Shown here one piece after another: positions 7,770-16,524 of a stretch of 64,000 nt of DNA. Within the stretch, counting starts at the first letter, position 1. Each line of letters starts with the position of its first letter. The position numbers were made by a program, and so were the translations under genes. The notes under the pieces were generated by a model, which saw nothing but the letters and a program-made list of their open reading frames with translations, was not told the DNA's origin and made no database searches. The stretch comes from Bacteroidales bacterium (GTDB taxonomy: Bacteria > Bacteroidota > Bacteroidia > Bacteroidales > VadinHA17). Location: positions 1 through 64,000 of the forward strand of contig PMIJ01000025.1 in the NCBI GenBank assembly GCA_003157015.1. The letters are read 5' to 3'.

Positions 7770-8372
7770 ATGAGGAACATAGCAATTTTAGCCTCCGGTA
7801 CCGGAACCAATGCCGAAAACATAATTAAATACTTTTCGAACAAAAATACTGCGAAAGTAAGTCTGGTTTTATCCAATAAGCGTCAGGCTCAGGTTTTGAA
7901 AAGGGCTGAAGCAAATAATATCAGAACTGTTTTTTTCGAACATAAAGAATTTTATGTCACCGGGAAAGTAATCCGCTATCTGTTACTTTATAAAATAGAT
8001 TTTATTGTTCTGGCCGGTTTCTTATGGCTGGTGCCTGAAAATATTATTGAACAATATAATGGAAGGATAATAAATATTCACCCGGCATTGCTGCCTGCTT
8101 ACGGAGGTAAGGGGATGTACGGGGAAACAGTTCATAAAGCCGTTATTGCCAATCATGATAAAGAATCAGGAATCACAATTCATTACGTAAACAAGTTGTA
8201 CGATAAGGGAGATATTATTTTTCAGACCCGCTGCAAGGTTAATCCTTCCGACACTCCTGATTCACTCGCTGAAAGAGTTCATGCACTTGAATACCTGCAT
8301 TATCCAAAGGTTATAGAAGGGCTCGTTGAAAAGCTGCCTGATTTTTTAATTAAAAGTCCCGAGGAGACTTAG
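7770..8372 (+). CDS. purN: Phosphoribosylglycinamide formyltransferase
   Basis: Transfers a formyl group from 10-formyl-THF to GAR in purine synthesis. Family marks are the N-terminal ILASGTGTNAENI loop, and NIHPALLPAYGGKGMYG with the catalytic Asn-His pair; the later catalytic Asp is in YDKGDIIFQ. At 200 aa it has normal length. It is divergent from acpP. Its 3' end overlaps the convergent M23 peptidase gene by 27 bases. Confidence 0.95.
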   Translation: MRNIAILASGTGTNAENIIKYFSNKNTAKVSLVLSNKRQAQVLKRAEANNIRTVFFEHKEFYVTGKVIRYLLLYKIDFIVLAGFLWLVPENIIEQYNGRIINIHPALLPAYGGKGMYGETVHKAVIANHDKESGITIHYVNKLYDKGDIIFQTRCKVNPSDTPDSLAERVHALEYLHYPKVIEGLVEKLPDFLIKSPEET

Positions 8373-9593
8373 AACTACACTTTTGATCTTCTCAAATTTC
8401 CCTTTATTCTCTTCTGATATTGGTTCTACAGGCGGAGCATCTACTTTCAACGGATCAACCGGTGAGCCATTTTTATAAAACCTGAAATCGAGATGGGGTC
8501 CAGTGGAAAGACCGCTTGTTCCGACATAACCTATGATATCGCCCTGTTTAACTAGTTTACCCGGGGCAACCCCATCCCCAAACCGGCTCAAATGCAAATA
8601 ACCGGTGGCATATACGCTGTTATGCTGGATTCTGACCATTTTCCCGGCTCCACCTTCGTCACTGGCTGATGTAATCCTTCCATCACCAATTGCATGTACC
8701 GGAGTTCCGACAGGGGCTGCATAATCAACACCGTAATGAGGCCGTACGATTCTCAGGATAGGATGCATTCTTGCTGATGAAAAGTGTGAGCTGATTCGTG
8801 AAAACTGCAAAGGAGCTTTAAGAAAAGCTTTTCTGAGGCTGCTCCCCGAAACATCAAAAAATGACTCTTTCCCATCCTGAATGAATGGAATAGCCGTTAT
8901 TGAGGAGCCAGTCCTGTTAAACTGTGCTCCGTAAATCTTCCCGGTGCCATACGACTTGCCATCAATGAAAAACTCCTCATAAATGACTTTAAAATTATCT
9001 CCTTTCTGCAATCCGAAGAAATCCACGGTCCAGGCAAAGATTTCTGACAGCTCATTAGTTAAAGAAGAAGGAAATCCACCATTTTTCACTGCATACCACA
9101 GTGACGTTTCAATAGACCCGGAAGCATACTTAATTTCACTTTTAATTGCTTTTCTGAATGGGGTAATATTAAGTGAATCATTAAAGCTGAATACATAACA
9201 TGTTGAGGGATCATGTTCATAGACAAGGTAACGTGCTCTTGCACTGCTGTCTTTGTCGCAGAAAAGAATATAATTATTACCCGACCTGATTTTTCTTACG
9301 TCAAAAACAGATCTGGAGTTTTTTAATGCCTGATCAATCTCCTGCATGCTGACACCGTGTTTAAGCAGAATTTCAGAAAGGAAACCGTTTCGTTTTATAT
9401 TACCCGTAACCAGGTTAAATGAATCGGATTGAATCCCGTACATAAAAACCGGGCTGATGACTTGTTTGCTGGCAATTGTATCTGTCGGAACCGCATTAAA
9501 TTCAGATTTGGAATTCTTTGAATTGTTACAGGAAACGAAAAGGGAAACTAGAATAGCTGATAATATAATATAAAGTCTATTTAAACAGTTCAT
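8346..9593 (-). CDS. M23 (LytM-type) metallopeptidase lipoprotein
   Basis: Likely a peptidoglycan-remodelling endopeptidase. ATG 9593 is chosen because it gives an N-terminus with a lipoprotein signal (hydrophobic stretch then LFVSC-NN lipobox). The frame further upstream reads through an intergenic repeat. The middle resembles the OapA/LysM-like and DUF-type region of cell-wall M23 proteins. The C-terminal M23 domain has HxxxD (HYGVDYAAPVGTPV), a ..HNSVYATGYLHLS.. strand and the HLDFRFY motif, which matches the usual HxH with the first His present and Phe in place of the second position (H-L-D-F). The catalytic set should therefore be checked. It is anchored in the envelope, probably the periplasmic face of the outer membrane. 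Confidence 0.85.
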   Translation of the reverse strand: MNCLNRLYIILSAILVSLFVSCNNSKNSKSEFNAVPTDTIASKQVISPVFMYGIQSDSFNLVTGNIKRNGFLSEILLKHGVSMQEIDQALKNSRSVFDVRKIRSGNNYILFCDKDSSARARYLVYEHDPSTCYVFSFNDSLNITPFRKAIKSEIKYASGSIETSLWYAVKNGGFPSSLTNELSEIFAWTVDFFGLQKGDNFKVIYEEFFIDGKSYGTGKIYGAQFNRTGSSITAIPFIQDGKESFFDVSGSSLRKAFLKAPLQFSRISSHFSSARMHPILRIVRPHYGVDYAAPVGTPVHAIGDGRITSASDEGGAGKMVRIQHNSVYATGYLHLSRFGDGVAPGKLVKQGDIIGYVGTSGLSTGPHLDFRFYKNGSPVDPLKVDAPPVEPISEENKGKFEKIKSVVLSLLGTFN

Positions 9594-9607
9594 AAGCTTT
9601 TTTTGGT

Positions 9608-9690
9608 TATTACCCCCATCCCGACCTTCCCCCACGGGGGACGGAGACAAATTAAACCATCCCGCTTAGGCGGGACAGGAAAGGGGGTAA
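9608..9690. repeat. GC-rich intergenic palindromic repeat
   Basis: Between leuS and the M23 gene. It contains C/G-run palindromes (CCTTCCCCCACGGGGGACGG; CCCGCTTAGGCGGG) and near-complementary ends (TTACCCCC at the left, AAAGGGGGTAA at the right). The style matches the short interspersed repeats around 38.0-38.8 kb, 41.5 kb and 42.9 kb. It may fold as a hairpin and act as terminator for leuS. Confidence 0.6.
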
Positions 9691-9697
9691 AAATAAA

Positions 9698-12379
9698 TTA
9701 AAGAACTTGAATATCCTTATTTATTGTGTTTTTAATGACAATATTAACAATCCTGCAAGGAACAACAATTATATTAGATGGAATTGAATTTCCAATCCAC
9801 TTCTTTGCTCTTTCATCAGCCAGGACAATTTTAATAATTTCTTCTTTAGTTAGGTTTACAGGCAGAGTTATGTTAAATCTCATTTTGCCATTGAACGAGA
9901 CCGGATAATTAAAAGTGTCCTCTTTCAGATAATCCTCACTGAATAATGGCCAGGGTTCATATGCAAGAGAATTTTTATTTCCCATAAGTTGCCATAATTC
10001 TTCGGAAATGTGAGGTGCGAATGGAGAAAGAATCTTTATAAAAGTGCAGGCAGTATCTTTACTAATTTTACCTTTTTTTGTTGCAAGGTTAAGAAAGATC
10101 ATCATTGCTGAAATAGCGGTGTTGAAGTGTAGATTCTCAATATCCCATTCAACTTTTTTAATGGTTTGGTGTAGTCCTTTAAGAACCTCAGCATCTTCTT
10201 CTCCGGTAAAAATATTCTCAGTATTTGAGAGGAACCTGAAAGTTCTTCCCAGAAAACCGAAAACTCCCTTTACGCCTTTTTCATCCCATGGCTTCGTAAC
10301 ATCGAGGGGGCCCATAAACATCTCATAAAGTCTCAGGGAGTCAGCGCCGTATTTAGATGTGACATCATCAGGATTTACAACATTCTTAAGAGATTTTGAC
10401 ATCTTGGCAACGATCTGTTTCAATTCGGCACCCGTTTCTTTATGAAAATATTTACTTTCACGCTCTTCGACAAGGTCTCCTGGCACTTTAGATCCGGATT
10501 CTGTTTCATAGGCAAAAGCAAGTATCATACCCTGGTTGAATAATCTCTGATATGGCTCATCCGTTGATACAATCCCAAGATCAAATAGTACTTTATGCCA
10601 GAACCGGCTGTATAAAAGGTGAAGGACGGCATGTTCAGCGCCACCTATATAAAGGTCGACTGGCATCCAGTATTCTTCTTTTTCCCTGTCGAATATCAGC
10701 TCGTCATTTTTAGGATCAATAAATCGCAGATAATACCAGCACGACCCTGCCCACTGTGGCATTGTATTCGTTTCCCTTCTTCCTTTGCGGCCATTCTTAT
10801 CAGTTATATTCAACCACTCTTCAGAATTCGAAAGAGGCGATTCGCCCGACTCTCCCGGGAGGTAGTTTTCAAGATCAGGAAGTTCAAGGGGAAGCTCATC
10901 ATCATTCATTACGGTTACTTTACCATCTTCCCAGTGAATTACAGGAAATGGTTCGCCCCAGTATCTCTGTCTGCTGAATAGCCAGTCGCGGATTTTATAG
11001 TTTACTTTTGACACACCCAGTTTTTCAGATTCGAGCCACTTTGTTATCCGGGCAATACCGGCCTCTTTATTCAACCCGTTTATATTAATACCTGTAATCG
11101 AATCAGCTGAATTGATGTATTTTCCGTCTTCAGTCCAGCATTCAATGCCTCCAAGTATTCTTTTCTTCTGTTCGGGCCCGGCAACGTCCGGATCCTGTAT
11201 GCAGACTATAGGCAGGTTAAATTTCTGAGCAAATTCGAAGTCTCTTGTATCATGCGCAGGAACTGCCATGATAGCACCGGTCCCATAACCGGTCAGCACA
11301 TAATCGGCCACCCATATGGGTATCTGCTTTTTGTTTACGGGATTAATTGCATACCTGCCTGTAAACACTCCGGTTTTTTCTTTTGCCAGATCGGTTCTGT
11401 CGAGGTCCGATTTAAGAGCTGTGGCTTTAATATAACTGTTAACGGAGTTCTTATATTCGTTTGTTGTAATTAAATCAATGAGAGGATGTTCCGGGGCGAT
11501 TACCATATAAGTTGCACCAAACAGAGTGTCGGGTCGCGTAGTGAAAACTCTCAGGTTAATTTTTAGTCCCTCAATTTTAAAATCAACCTCAGCTCCGGTG
11601 GAACGACCTATCCAGTTGCGCTGCATATCTTTAATACCATCGGGCCAGTCGAGCTTTTCAATGCCTTCCAGGAGCCTTTCAGCATAGAGTGGAATCCTCA
11701 GCATCCATTGTTTTAAGTTTTTCTTTTCGACTTTGTTCCCGCATTTCTCATGAGATCCATCGTTCAGTACCTCCTCATTCGCACAAACAGTTTTACAGGT
11801 CGGGCACCACCAGACCTGTGCATTATCATAGTAAGCCAGTCTTTTAGAATTAATATATACTAATTTCTCCTTCTCATTTAAATCTGACGGAATTTCCAGT
11901 TCTGAAACAGGTCTGCCTTTCTGTAGTTTATCATCAAACCATGTGTTATACAGACGAATGAAAATCCACTGGGTCCATTTAAAGTACTTTGGATCAGTGG
12001 TATTTATCTCTTTGTCCCAATCATAACTCAGGCCGAGCTCTTTTATCTGTCTTCTGAAAGTATCGCAGTTATTCTTTGTAGTGATTGACGGATGAGTTCC
12101 GGTCTGAATGGCATACTGTTCCGCAGGGAGACCGAATGCATCCCATCCCATCGGGTGAAGAACATTGAAGCCTTTCATCCGTTTGTATCTACTGAAAATG
12201 TCAGTAGCTGTATATCCTTCAGGATGACCAACATGCAGGCCTGCGCCTGATGGATAGGGAAACATGTCGAGTATATAACACTTGCTGGGATTGGTTAAAT
12301 CTTCCGAAGTTTTAAATGTTTTATTGTCCTCCCAGAATTTTTGCCACTTTTTTTCGATCTCATGGAAATTATAGTCCAT
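9698..12379 (-). CDS. leuS: Leucyl-tRNA synthetase
   Basis: Class I synthetase that charges tRNA-Leu. It has the HIGH-type motif as [17 protein letters not shown], the CP1 editing domain (including [13 protein letters not shown]), a zinc-type Cys cluster (CPTC ... CANE) and KMSKS in [12 protein letters not shown], followed by the anticodon-binding domain. ATG 12379 gives the usual start ([16 protein letters not shown]); the frame upstream is non-conserved. The protein has 893 aa. It is transcribed away from the tRNA-Arg gene. Confidence 0.97.
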   Translation of the reverse strand: MDYNFHEIEKKWQKFWEDNKTFKTSEDLTNPSKCYILDMFPYPSGAGLHVGHPEGYTATDIFSRYKRMKGFNVLHPMGWDAFGLPAEQYAIQTGTHPSITTKNNCDTFRRQIKELGLSYDWDKEINTTDPKYFKWTQWIFIRLYNTWFDDKLQKGRPVSELEIPSDLNEKEKLVYINSKRLAYYDNAQVWWCPTCKTVCANEEVLNDGSHEKCGNKVEKKNLKQWMLRIPLYAERLLEGIEKLDWPDGIKDMQRNWIGRSTGAEVDFKIEGLKINLRVFTTRPDTLFGATYMVIAPEHPLIDLITTNEYKNSVNSYIKATALKSDLDRTDLAKEKTGVFTGRYAINPVNKKQIPIWVADYVLTGYGTGAIMAVPAHDTRDFEFAQKFNLPIVCIQDPDVAGPEQKKRILGGIECWTEDGKYINSADSITGININGLNKEAGIARITKWLESEKLGVSKVNYKIRDWLFSRQRYWGEPFPVIHWEDGKVTVMNDDELPLELPDLENYLPGESGESPLSNSEEWLNITDKNGRKGRRETNTMPQWAGSCWYYLRFIDPKNDELIFDREKEEYWMPVDLYIGGAEHAVLHLLYSRFWHKVLFDLGIVSTDEPYQRLFNQGMILAFAYETESGSKVPGDLVEERESKYFHKETGAELKQIVAKMSKSLKNVVNPDDVTSKYGADSLRLYEMFMGPLDVTKPWDEKGVKGVFGFLGRTFRFLSNTENIFTGEEDAEVLKGLHQTIKKVEWDIENLHFNTAISAMMIFLNLATKKGKISKDTACTFIKILSPFAPHISEELWQLMGNKNSLAYEPWPLFSEDYLKEDTFNYPVSFNGKMRFNITLPVNLTKEEIIKIVLADERAKKWIGNSIPSNIIVVPCRIVNIVIKNTINKDIQVL

Positions 12380-12504
12380 CTTGCTGTTAACTTGATTGTT
12401 TATAATATTGATTGTAAGTCGGCAAAAATAGAAAATCTTTGGCAATTATCATTGGAGAAGAAAGGTTTGCGGTTAATGGATTTCATTTTAATTCTAATCA
12501 ATAA

Positions 12505-12536
12505 GTTGTAAAACCGGGCTTTTGGTTATACTTTTG
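12505..12536 (+). promoter_or_regulatory. tRNA-Arg promoter
   Basis: GTTG (12505-12508), 20 bases, TACTTTTG (12529-12536), a full match to TAnnTTTG. Predicted start is near 12543, just 5' of the tRNA. Confidence 0.65.
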
Positions 12537-12548
12537 CGAAATAGTAAT

Positions 12549-12621
12549 GGTCCCGTAGTTCAATGGATAGAATGGCAGATTCCGGTTCTGTTGGTTGGGC
12601 GTTCGAGTCGCCCCGGGATCA
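12549..12621 (+). tRNA. tRNA-Arg (anticodon CCG)
   Basis: Full cloverleaf by hand. Acceptor GGTCCCG/CGGGATC with one G-U pair; D stem GTTC/GAAT; anticodon stem GCAGA/TCTGT with loop TTCCGGT, so the anticodon is CCG reading CGG; 5-base variable loop; T arm GGGCG-TTCGAGT-CGCCC; discriminator A. CCA is not encoded. The last 16 bases are part of the attachment site of the island that follows. The 3' half is therefore supplied by the island's own copy and the tRNA remains functional. Confidence 0.93.
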
Positions 12622-12622
12622 C
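12606..12622 (+). other. attL, island attachment site (tRNA 3' end)
   Basis: AGTCGCCCCGGGATCAC, 17 bases, identical to 33860-33876. It covers the 3' T-arm and acceptor of tRNA-Arg. Identity stops on both flanks (right flank AAGC here, TGAG at the other copy), as expected for crossover products. Confidence 0.9.
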
Positions 12623-12656
12623 AAGCAGAATTTCTGCAAAAATTACTAACAAGATG

Positions 12657-12691
12657 AAAAAGAGGAGATTATAGCGATCTCCTCTTTCTTT
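12657..12691 (+). terminator. Island-borne terminator after tRNA-Arg
   Basis: AGAGGAGAT (12661-12669) pairs with ATCTCCTCT (12677-12685), then TTCTTTTT. It lies inside the island, downstream of the tRNA, so it replaces the chromosomal terminator that was pushed to 33893-33921. Confidence 0.75.
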
Positions 12692-12733
12692 TTCCGGTTA
12701 ACAGAATCAAAAATAGGCGTCCGATATACCGTA

Positions 12734-12757
12734 TAACATCCAAAGTAACATCCAAAG
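12734..12757 (+). repeat. Arm-type tandem repeat, left end
   Basis: TAACATCCAAAG occurs twice head to tail (12734-12745 and 12746-12757). The same ACATCCAA core with the same 12-base period is found at 33794-33813 near attR. Likely binding boxes for the island integrase. Confidence 0.7.
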
Positions 12758-12810
12758 TTGTAGGAAATGATGTTCGAATTTTTTAAATTTGAAGAAACAA
12801 ATTAAATTTT

Positions 12811-14019
12811 ATGGCGCATTTCAACATTGATAAAAAAACCGGATACATTTACATTGTTCAATGGTTACCTCTTAATAAAAGGCTTCCAGTCAGCACCAGG
12901 GTAAAACTTAATGATCTTTCAGAGTGGGATGAAGAAAAAGAACAACCATTTGATTTAAATCAGAAAGATAAAAAGGGTGTAAAGATTGTTGATACCTTGG
13001 CTCGATACCGCAATGCAATGGCAGCAGCGGTAAAAGAATGTGAAGTTACAAGAGGTGACCTTAAGCAAACTTTTTTTACCAAACTGTCAGGCGTGGTCTT
13101 ACGAGGTGGCCCGATGGCGTTGAAGCAGATTAGCTTTTTGGAATATTTCAATAATAAGCTGACTGTCTTCAAAGAAGATAAAAAAAGTAATTTTCTAAGT
13201 TACCAGGGAACTTATAGAAGACTTATAAGATTCTTTGGGAAAGTACGTCCCCCTTTTGAACACTTGAATATGCAATTCTATATGGATTTTCAAAGGTTCA
13301 TGGAGAAGGAGAATTTGAGGCTGAATACCATTTCAAAACAGTGGGACAATGTAAAAGCCATTATTTCTGAAGCATATGTTTTAAAATTGCACCGGAATGA
13401 TGATTTTAAATATTTCAAGGCTAAACAGGAGAAGCCGGTGAACATTTTCCTGACACTGAAAGAATTGGATAAAATTCATGATCTTAATCTTAAGAATCAT
13501 CCGCGTCTGGAAAAAACTCGAGATAGTTTCATTGTAGCAGCCTCTCTGGGACTTCGTTTTGGCGATTGGGGAAGAGTAGCCTCAGATTTAATTAAGGACC
13601 GGAATCTTCGAATACAATCCCATAAAACAAATGAAGTAGCAATAATACCTTGCAATAAATACGTAATTGAAATTCTGGCGAAATACTGTGGGGTAATGCC
13701 TAAACAGTTAAGTAATCAAAAGACAAATGAAAATTTAAAACTTATTGGGAAAGCAGCTCGTCTCAATCAGGTATACGAGAAAATTTCAACAGTAGGGGGG
13801 AAGCGGAAACTGATACCGGACAAATTTAAGAAATATGAATTAATCACAACCCATACTGCAAGGCGCTCCTTGGCGACAAATGCAATAATTTCTGGCGCAA
13901 ATCCTTACGAGGTAATGAAAGTAACTGGACATGCCACTCTGGCAGATTTTGACAAGTATATAAAAATGAATGAGGTTTTGGCAGGAGAGGGGCTTAAGAA
14001 ATTTGCTATGTTTCAATAG
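12811..14019 (+). CDS. Tyrosine recombinase (island integrase)
   Basis: A 402-aa site-specific integrase of the Bacteroidota phage/ICE type. It has an N-terminal arm-binding region (to about 110), a SAM-like core-binding domain (about 115-215) and a C-terminal catalytic domain. Catalytic residues can be traced: Arg in SLGLRFGDWGRV, HxxR in THTARRSLATN, His in TGHATLADF and nucleophilic Tyr in FDKYIKM. It lies directly beside attL and reads into the island, and two tandem boxes sit just upstream. It is not an IntI-type integron integrase, lacking the extra helix region I would expect before the second box. It should excise and insert the whole island. Confidence 0.93.
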   Translation: MAHFNIDKKTGYIYIVQWLPLNKRLPVSTRVKLNDLSEWDEEKEQPFDLNQKDKKGVKIVDTLARYRNAMAAAVKECEVTRGDLKQTFFTKLSGVVLRGGPMALKQISFLEYFNNKLTVFKEDKKSNFLSYQGTYRRLIRFFGKVRPPFEHLNMQFYMDFQRFMEKENLRLNTISKQWDNVKAIISEAYVLKLHRNDDFKYFKAKQEKPVNIFLTLKELDKIHDLNLKNHPRLEKTRDSFIVAASLGLRFGDWGRVASDLIKDRNLRIQSHKTNEVAIIPCNKYVIEILAKYCGVMPKQLSNQKTNENLKLIGKAARLNQVYEKISTVGGKRKLIPDKFKKYELITTHTARRSLATNAIISGANPYEVMKVTGHATLADFDKYIKMNEVLAGEGLKKFAMFQ

Positions 14020-14039
14020 TTTCCGATTTACTTCTGACA

Positions 14040-14149
14040 TGCCTTTTGTTTTATCTATAAGTGAGTGAAACAGCAAATCCCGGATTTCTCCAGGACTTGT
14101 CTCGCTGTATGGTGGATGTGCTTTTCATAGCACCGACCGAGTTAGCTTT
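14040..14149 (-). repeat. attC-like site A (3' of TIR cassette)
   Basis: Minus strand: R'' = AAAGCTAAC (14149-14141), then TCGGTC and the small hairpin GTGCTATGAAAAGCAC shared in type with sites B and D. The AAAGCTAAC end is complementary to the first bases of the TIR cassette (GTTAGCTTT at 15354-15346), the rule for integron cassettes. The far R' half is degenerate, so this is the end of the array. Confidence 0.6.
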
Positions 14150-14156
14150 ATTTCTA

Positions 14157-15293
14157 TTAAATATTTTTTAATTTTCTTAAACTATCTATTTGAGTTTCTT
14201 CTTCATGTAGTCTCATTTCGAAATTTAAAGGCCAATCCCTTTTAGAACGCATCCTTATTTTTTGGAACTCTTGGTCTGTTAAATCTTTTGGTTTTCCCAT
14301 TTTCAACTTTTTTATAGCTGCACTTTGACTTTCAATATAATGTAATCTCATTTCATAATCATCAGGCCATTCTATTTCGCTTTGAATTTTAGTGATCTTT
14401 TCAGCATCCGCATATTCATCAGTATCATTTATAATTTCCACTTTAGGAATATTTTCAGTATAAGTTATTATTTTTTTAAGTTTTTCAATATCTGAGATAT
14501 AACCTGACGGATTTTCTGGTTCAAGACTCAATGTTTCTCCTAAATCGTGAAGAAATTGAAGCATGTCAGAAGAATCTACTGCAGATAATGCATTTATATT
14601 TTTAATTGGACCATTTAATAAAGCTGCTCCAGCTTTGTCGCAAATAAGCGGAATTAAAGGTAAATTAGCTCCCCATCTTGCACCTAATTCAAATAGAACA
14701 TAAGTTGAACTAAAACTTTCTCTTGTTAAAAGTCCAATGAATGCTTTTGAGGTAAAAATTTCTTTTTTGATTTCATCATCAGTGGTTGCCCCGGCTTTTA
14801 GTTTATATCCTGGAACACTGGTACATCGAATTCTTTCACTTGGAATATTGAAAGCTTTTCTTACTATTTCAATAAGAAGTCTAGCTATTTCTGCATCCGA
14901 GCTGCTATGACTAATAAATATATCTATGTCATTATTCATTGATGTATGTTTTAGAGGCTCAACTAAATAACCATAACCGCCTTTAATAAATTCCTTTGTA
15001 ACATCTTCACCTCCTTGCCTCAGTGCTTCAGGTGGAAGGAACTCAGTTCCAAAATAGGTTTTAAATAAACCGCTAGCTCTTGCGAGTCTAACGAATTCTT
15101 CAAATCTATCTGGATTTTGGAAGGTAAAAATCCTAATTTCAAACAATCGTGACATCCAATATTTTTTCCCTCCAATAAAAAAGTCTTCTTTCCCATAATT
15201 AAAAGCATCAATAACTATTTGTAAATCATCTTTTTCAATATTCAGGATATTGTAAATGTTTGAGCGTGCTTTGATAAATACATTGTAAGTCAT
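14157..15293 (-). CDS. TIR-domain protein with C-terminal WP-EMRL repeats
   Basis: A 378-aa protein. Residues about 1-120 have no recognised domain. Residues about 125-265 form a TIR domain: DIDIFISHSSSDAEIARLL, a central strand/loop, and FELGARWG with the Glu expected for NAD-cleaving TIRs. The tail carries two copies of a unit W-P-x(2)-[YF]-E-M-R-L-H-x(2)-E-x-Q, near 312-340 and 350-378. Bacterial TIR proteins usually consume NAD or make cyclic-ADP-ribose signals in phage defence. Here the gene is alone in its cassette, so it may be activated directly by its N-terminal domain. A self-contained abortive-infection effector is inferred. Confidence 0.8.
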   Translation of the reverse strand: MTYNVFIKARSNIYNILNIEKDDLQIVIDAFNYGKEDFFIGGKKYWMSRLFEIRIFTFQNPDRFEEFVRLARASGLFKTYFGTEFLPPEALRQGGEDVTKEFIKGGYGYLVEPLKHTSMNNDIDIFISHSSSDAEIARLLIEIVRKAFNIPSERIRCTSVPGYKLKAGATTDDEIKKEIFTSKAFIGLLTRESFSSTYVLFELGARWGANLPLIPLICDKAGAALLNGPIKNINALSAVDSSDMLQFLHDLGETLSLEPENPSGYISDIEKLKKIITYTENIPKVEIINDTDEYADAEKITKIQSEIEWPDDYEMRLHYIESQSAAIKKLKMGKPKDLTDQEFQKIRMRSKRDWPLNFEMRLHEEETQIDSLRKLKNI

Positions 15294-15347
15294 ATTAATG
15301 ATGAGTTAGTTATTTATCTAAAGTTTGATTTGTACGGGACGAATTAA

Positions 15348-15486
15348 AGCTAACGGGAGTCTGTCTAATAACATATATCGATTTTTCATATAAACCAAAT
15401 TTAACGATTTCTTTTTACTCCGACGGTTTGGTGAGTTAGTTTCCGTGTCAGGGCTATGCTTTTCATAGCATTGTCCGAGTTAGGCG
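15348..15486 (-). repeat. attC-like site B
   Basis: About 139 bp, imperfectly palindromic. Minus strand begins GCCTAACTCGG (R''), has GCTATGAAAAGCATAGC, and ends TTATTAGACAGACTCCCG-TTAGC (R'). R'' and R' match the integron boxes RYYYAAC and GTTRRRY (G-TTAGCT with one off-consensus base). It separates the 71-aa ORF from the TIR cassette. Confidence 0.7.
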
Positions 15487-15517
15487 TTCGTATTTTAGTC
15501 CGGATAGGAAACCAAAA

Positions 15518-15733
15518 CTATGGATGGTGAAGTATTGGGGTAGTTCTTGTTATAGTATGTCCACCAGCTGAAACATTTGAAGTTATTGTCCTGATTGCTG
15601 ATTGTCTAAATGTTATATCGATTGTATAACCTTTATCAGCATGGACATCACACAGATAACCTACTGTATTCGGAGCCCAAATAGCGCTTGTATTAGGACG
15701 CCTGCAACGAATACTAATATTATTATCTGGCAT
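15518..15733 (-). CDS. Possible small hypothetical protein (71 aa)
   Basis: Not recognised. It has a plausible ATG and a composition (CRRP, WAPNTVGYLCDVH, GYTIDITFR) like a folded beta-rich domain with two cysteines and a histidine that could hold a metal. No membrane segment. It lies just 5' of attC site B on the array strand, the place of a cassette gene or of the last gene of the restriction cassette. A chance ORF cannot be excluded. Confidence 0.35.
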   Translation of the reverse strand: MPDNNISIRCRRPNTSAIWAPNTVGYLCDVHADKGYTIDITFRQSAIRTITSNVSAGGHTITRTTPILHHP

Positions 15734-15786
15734 TATTGGTGCAATTAGGGATTAAACATTGTGGCATAGTATTTTAATTTAATTGG

Positions 15787-16524
15787 TCATGCTTTATTTT
15801 CGGAATTGAATCGTACCAACTTTGCCCAATCAATTTCCCCATTGTCTTTACAAAATTCATTGGAAAACTCTTTGGTAAACATATTTATCATTCTGGAGTA
15901 GGATTGGATAAACTCATCATTTCTTTCTTTAGCTTTGTGACCCAGAGGTTCAATTATTTTAATATATAATTCAGGATCACCGGAAATAAACTCCCAAAAC
16001 CTTTGCCCGCAATATTTAAAGTATTCTCCCTTGTCGGGGTTATTGTCTCTTCCATAGCAACAGCCATTTACAGCTACAACATTTAACTGTGAATTACTGG
16101 TCCTTAAAGTTTTCTTTGCTGTTCTAAAATCCGTAAGTAGTTTACCAATTTGACTACTATTGCCCCAATTTGGCCCAGATTTAATGGTTAAAATGTATCG
16201 TATATTTTCCTTATCAAATTCAAGATCAATCCCTGGAATTCCAGATTTACGACCATCATAGACTTTACTGTTTATAAAAATTGCTAAGCCTTCAAGCCAA
16301 TCGCCAAAAATCGTTTCTTCTTGAGATGAAATAAATGCATCTGTCAGGCTCTTAATAATCTCCTGTGCAGTAAGTACATATTTAGCTTTAAAGAGATAGG
16401 GATTTTTTTTACTTAGTACCCTTTTTAATTTTAGATCGTTTAATCCAGCAATTCGTTTTTGATGAAAAGTTCCAATGTTTTCTTCAACGTACAGAGACAC
16501 GTCTTTGAGGTTCAGTTTTTTCAT
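15787..16524 (-). CDS. Type II restriction endonuclease (PmeII-like)
   Basis: A 245-aa restriction enzyme partner of the upstream methylase. Blocks recall PmeII-family enzymes: KNPYLFKAK, TIFGDWLEGLAIFI, and the PD-(D/E)xK-like core GIDLEFDKENIRYILTIKSGPNWGNSSQ, where Asp in GIDLEF and Lys in TIKSG are the likely metal/catalytic residues. VVAVNGCCYG is another conserved strand. Its start lies 41 bases inside the methylase gene, in another frame, which may delay or couple restriction to methylation. The family name is from memory and the recognition site cannot be read from sequence. Confidence 0.75.
   Translation of the reverse strand: MKKLNLKDVSLYVEENIGTFHQKRIAGLNDLKLKRVLSKKNPYLFKAKYVLTAQEIIKSLTDAFISSQEETIFGDWLEGLAIFINSKVYDGRKSGIPGIDLEFDKENIRYILTIKSGPNWGNSSQIGKLLTDFRTAKKTLRTSNSQLNVVAVNGCCYGRDNNPDKGEYFKYCGQRFWEFISGDPELYIKIIEPLGHKAKERNDEFIQSYSRMINMFTKEFSNEFCKDNGEIDWAKLVRFNSENKA

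Noticed and set aside
9594-9650. An upstream ATG for the M23 gene at 9650
   Set aside because: The added residues lie in a GC-rich repeat and would spoil the lipoprotein signal, which begins at 9593.
12734-12757. A CRISPR-like repeat
   Set aside because: Only two copies of a 12-bp unit with no spacer. They match integrase arm sites at the other end of the island.
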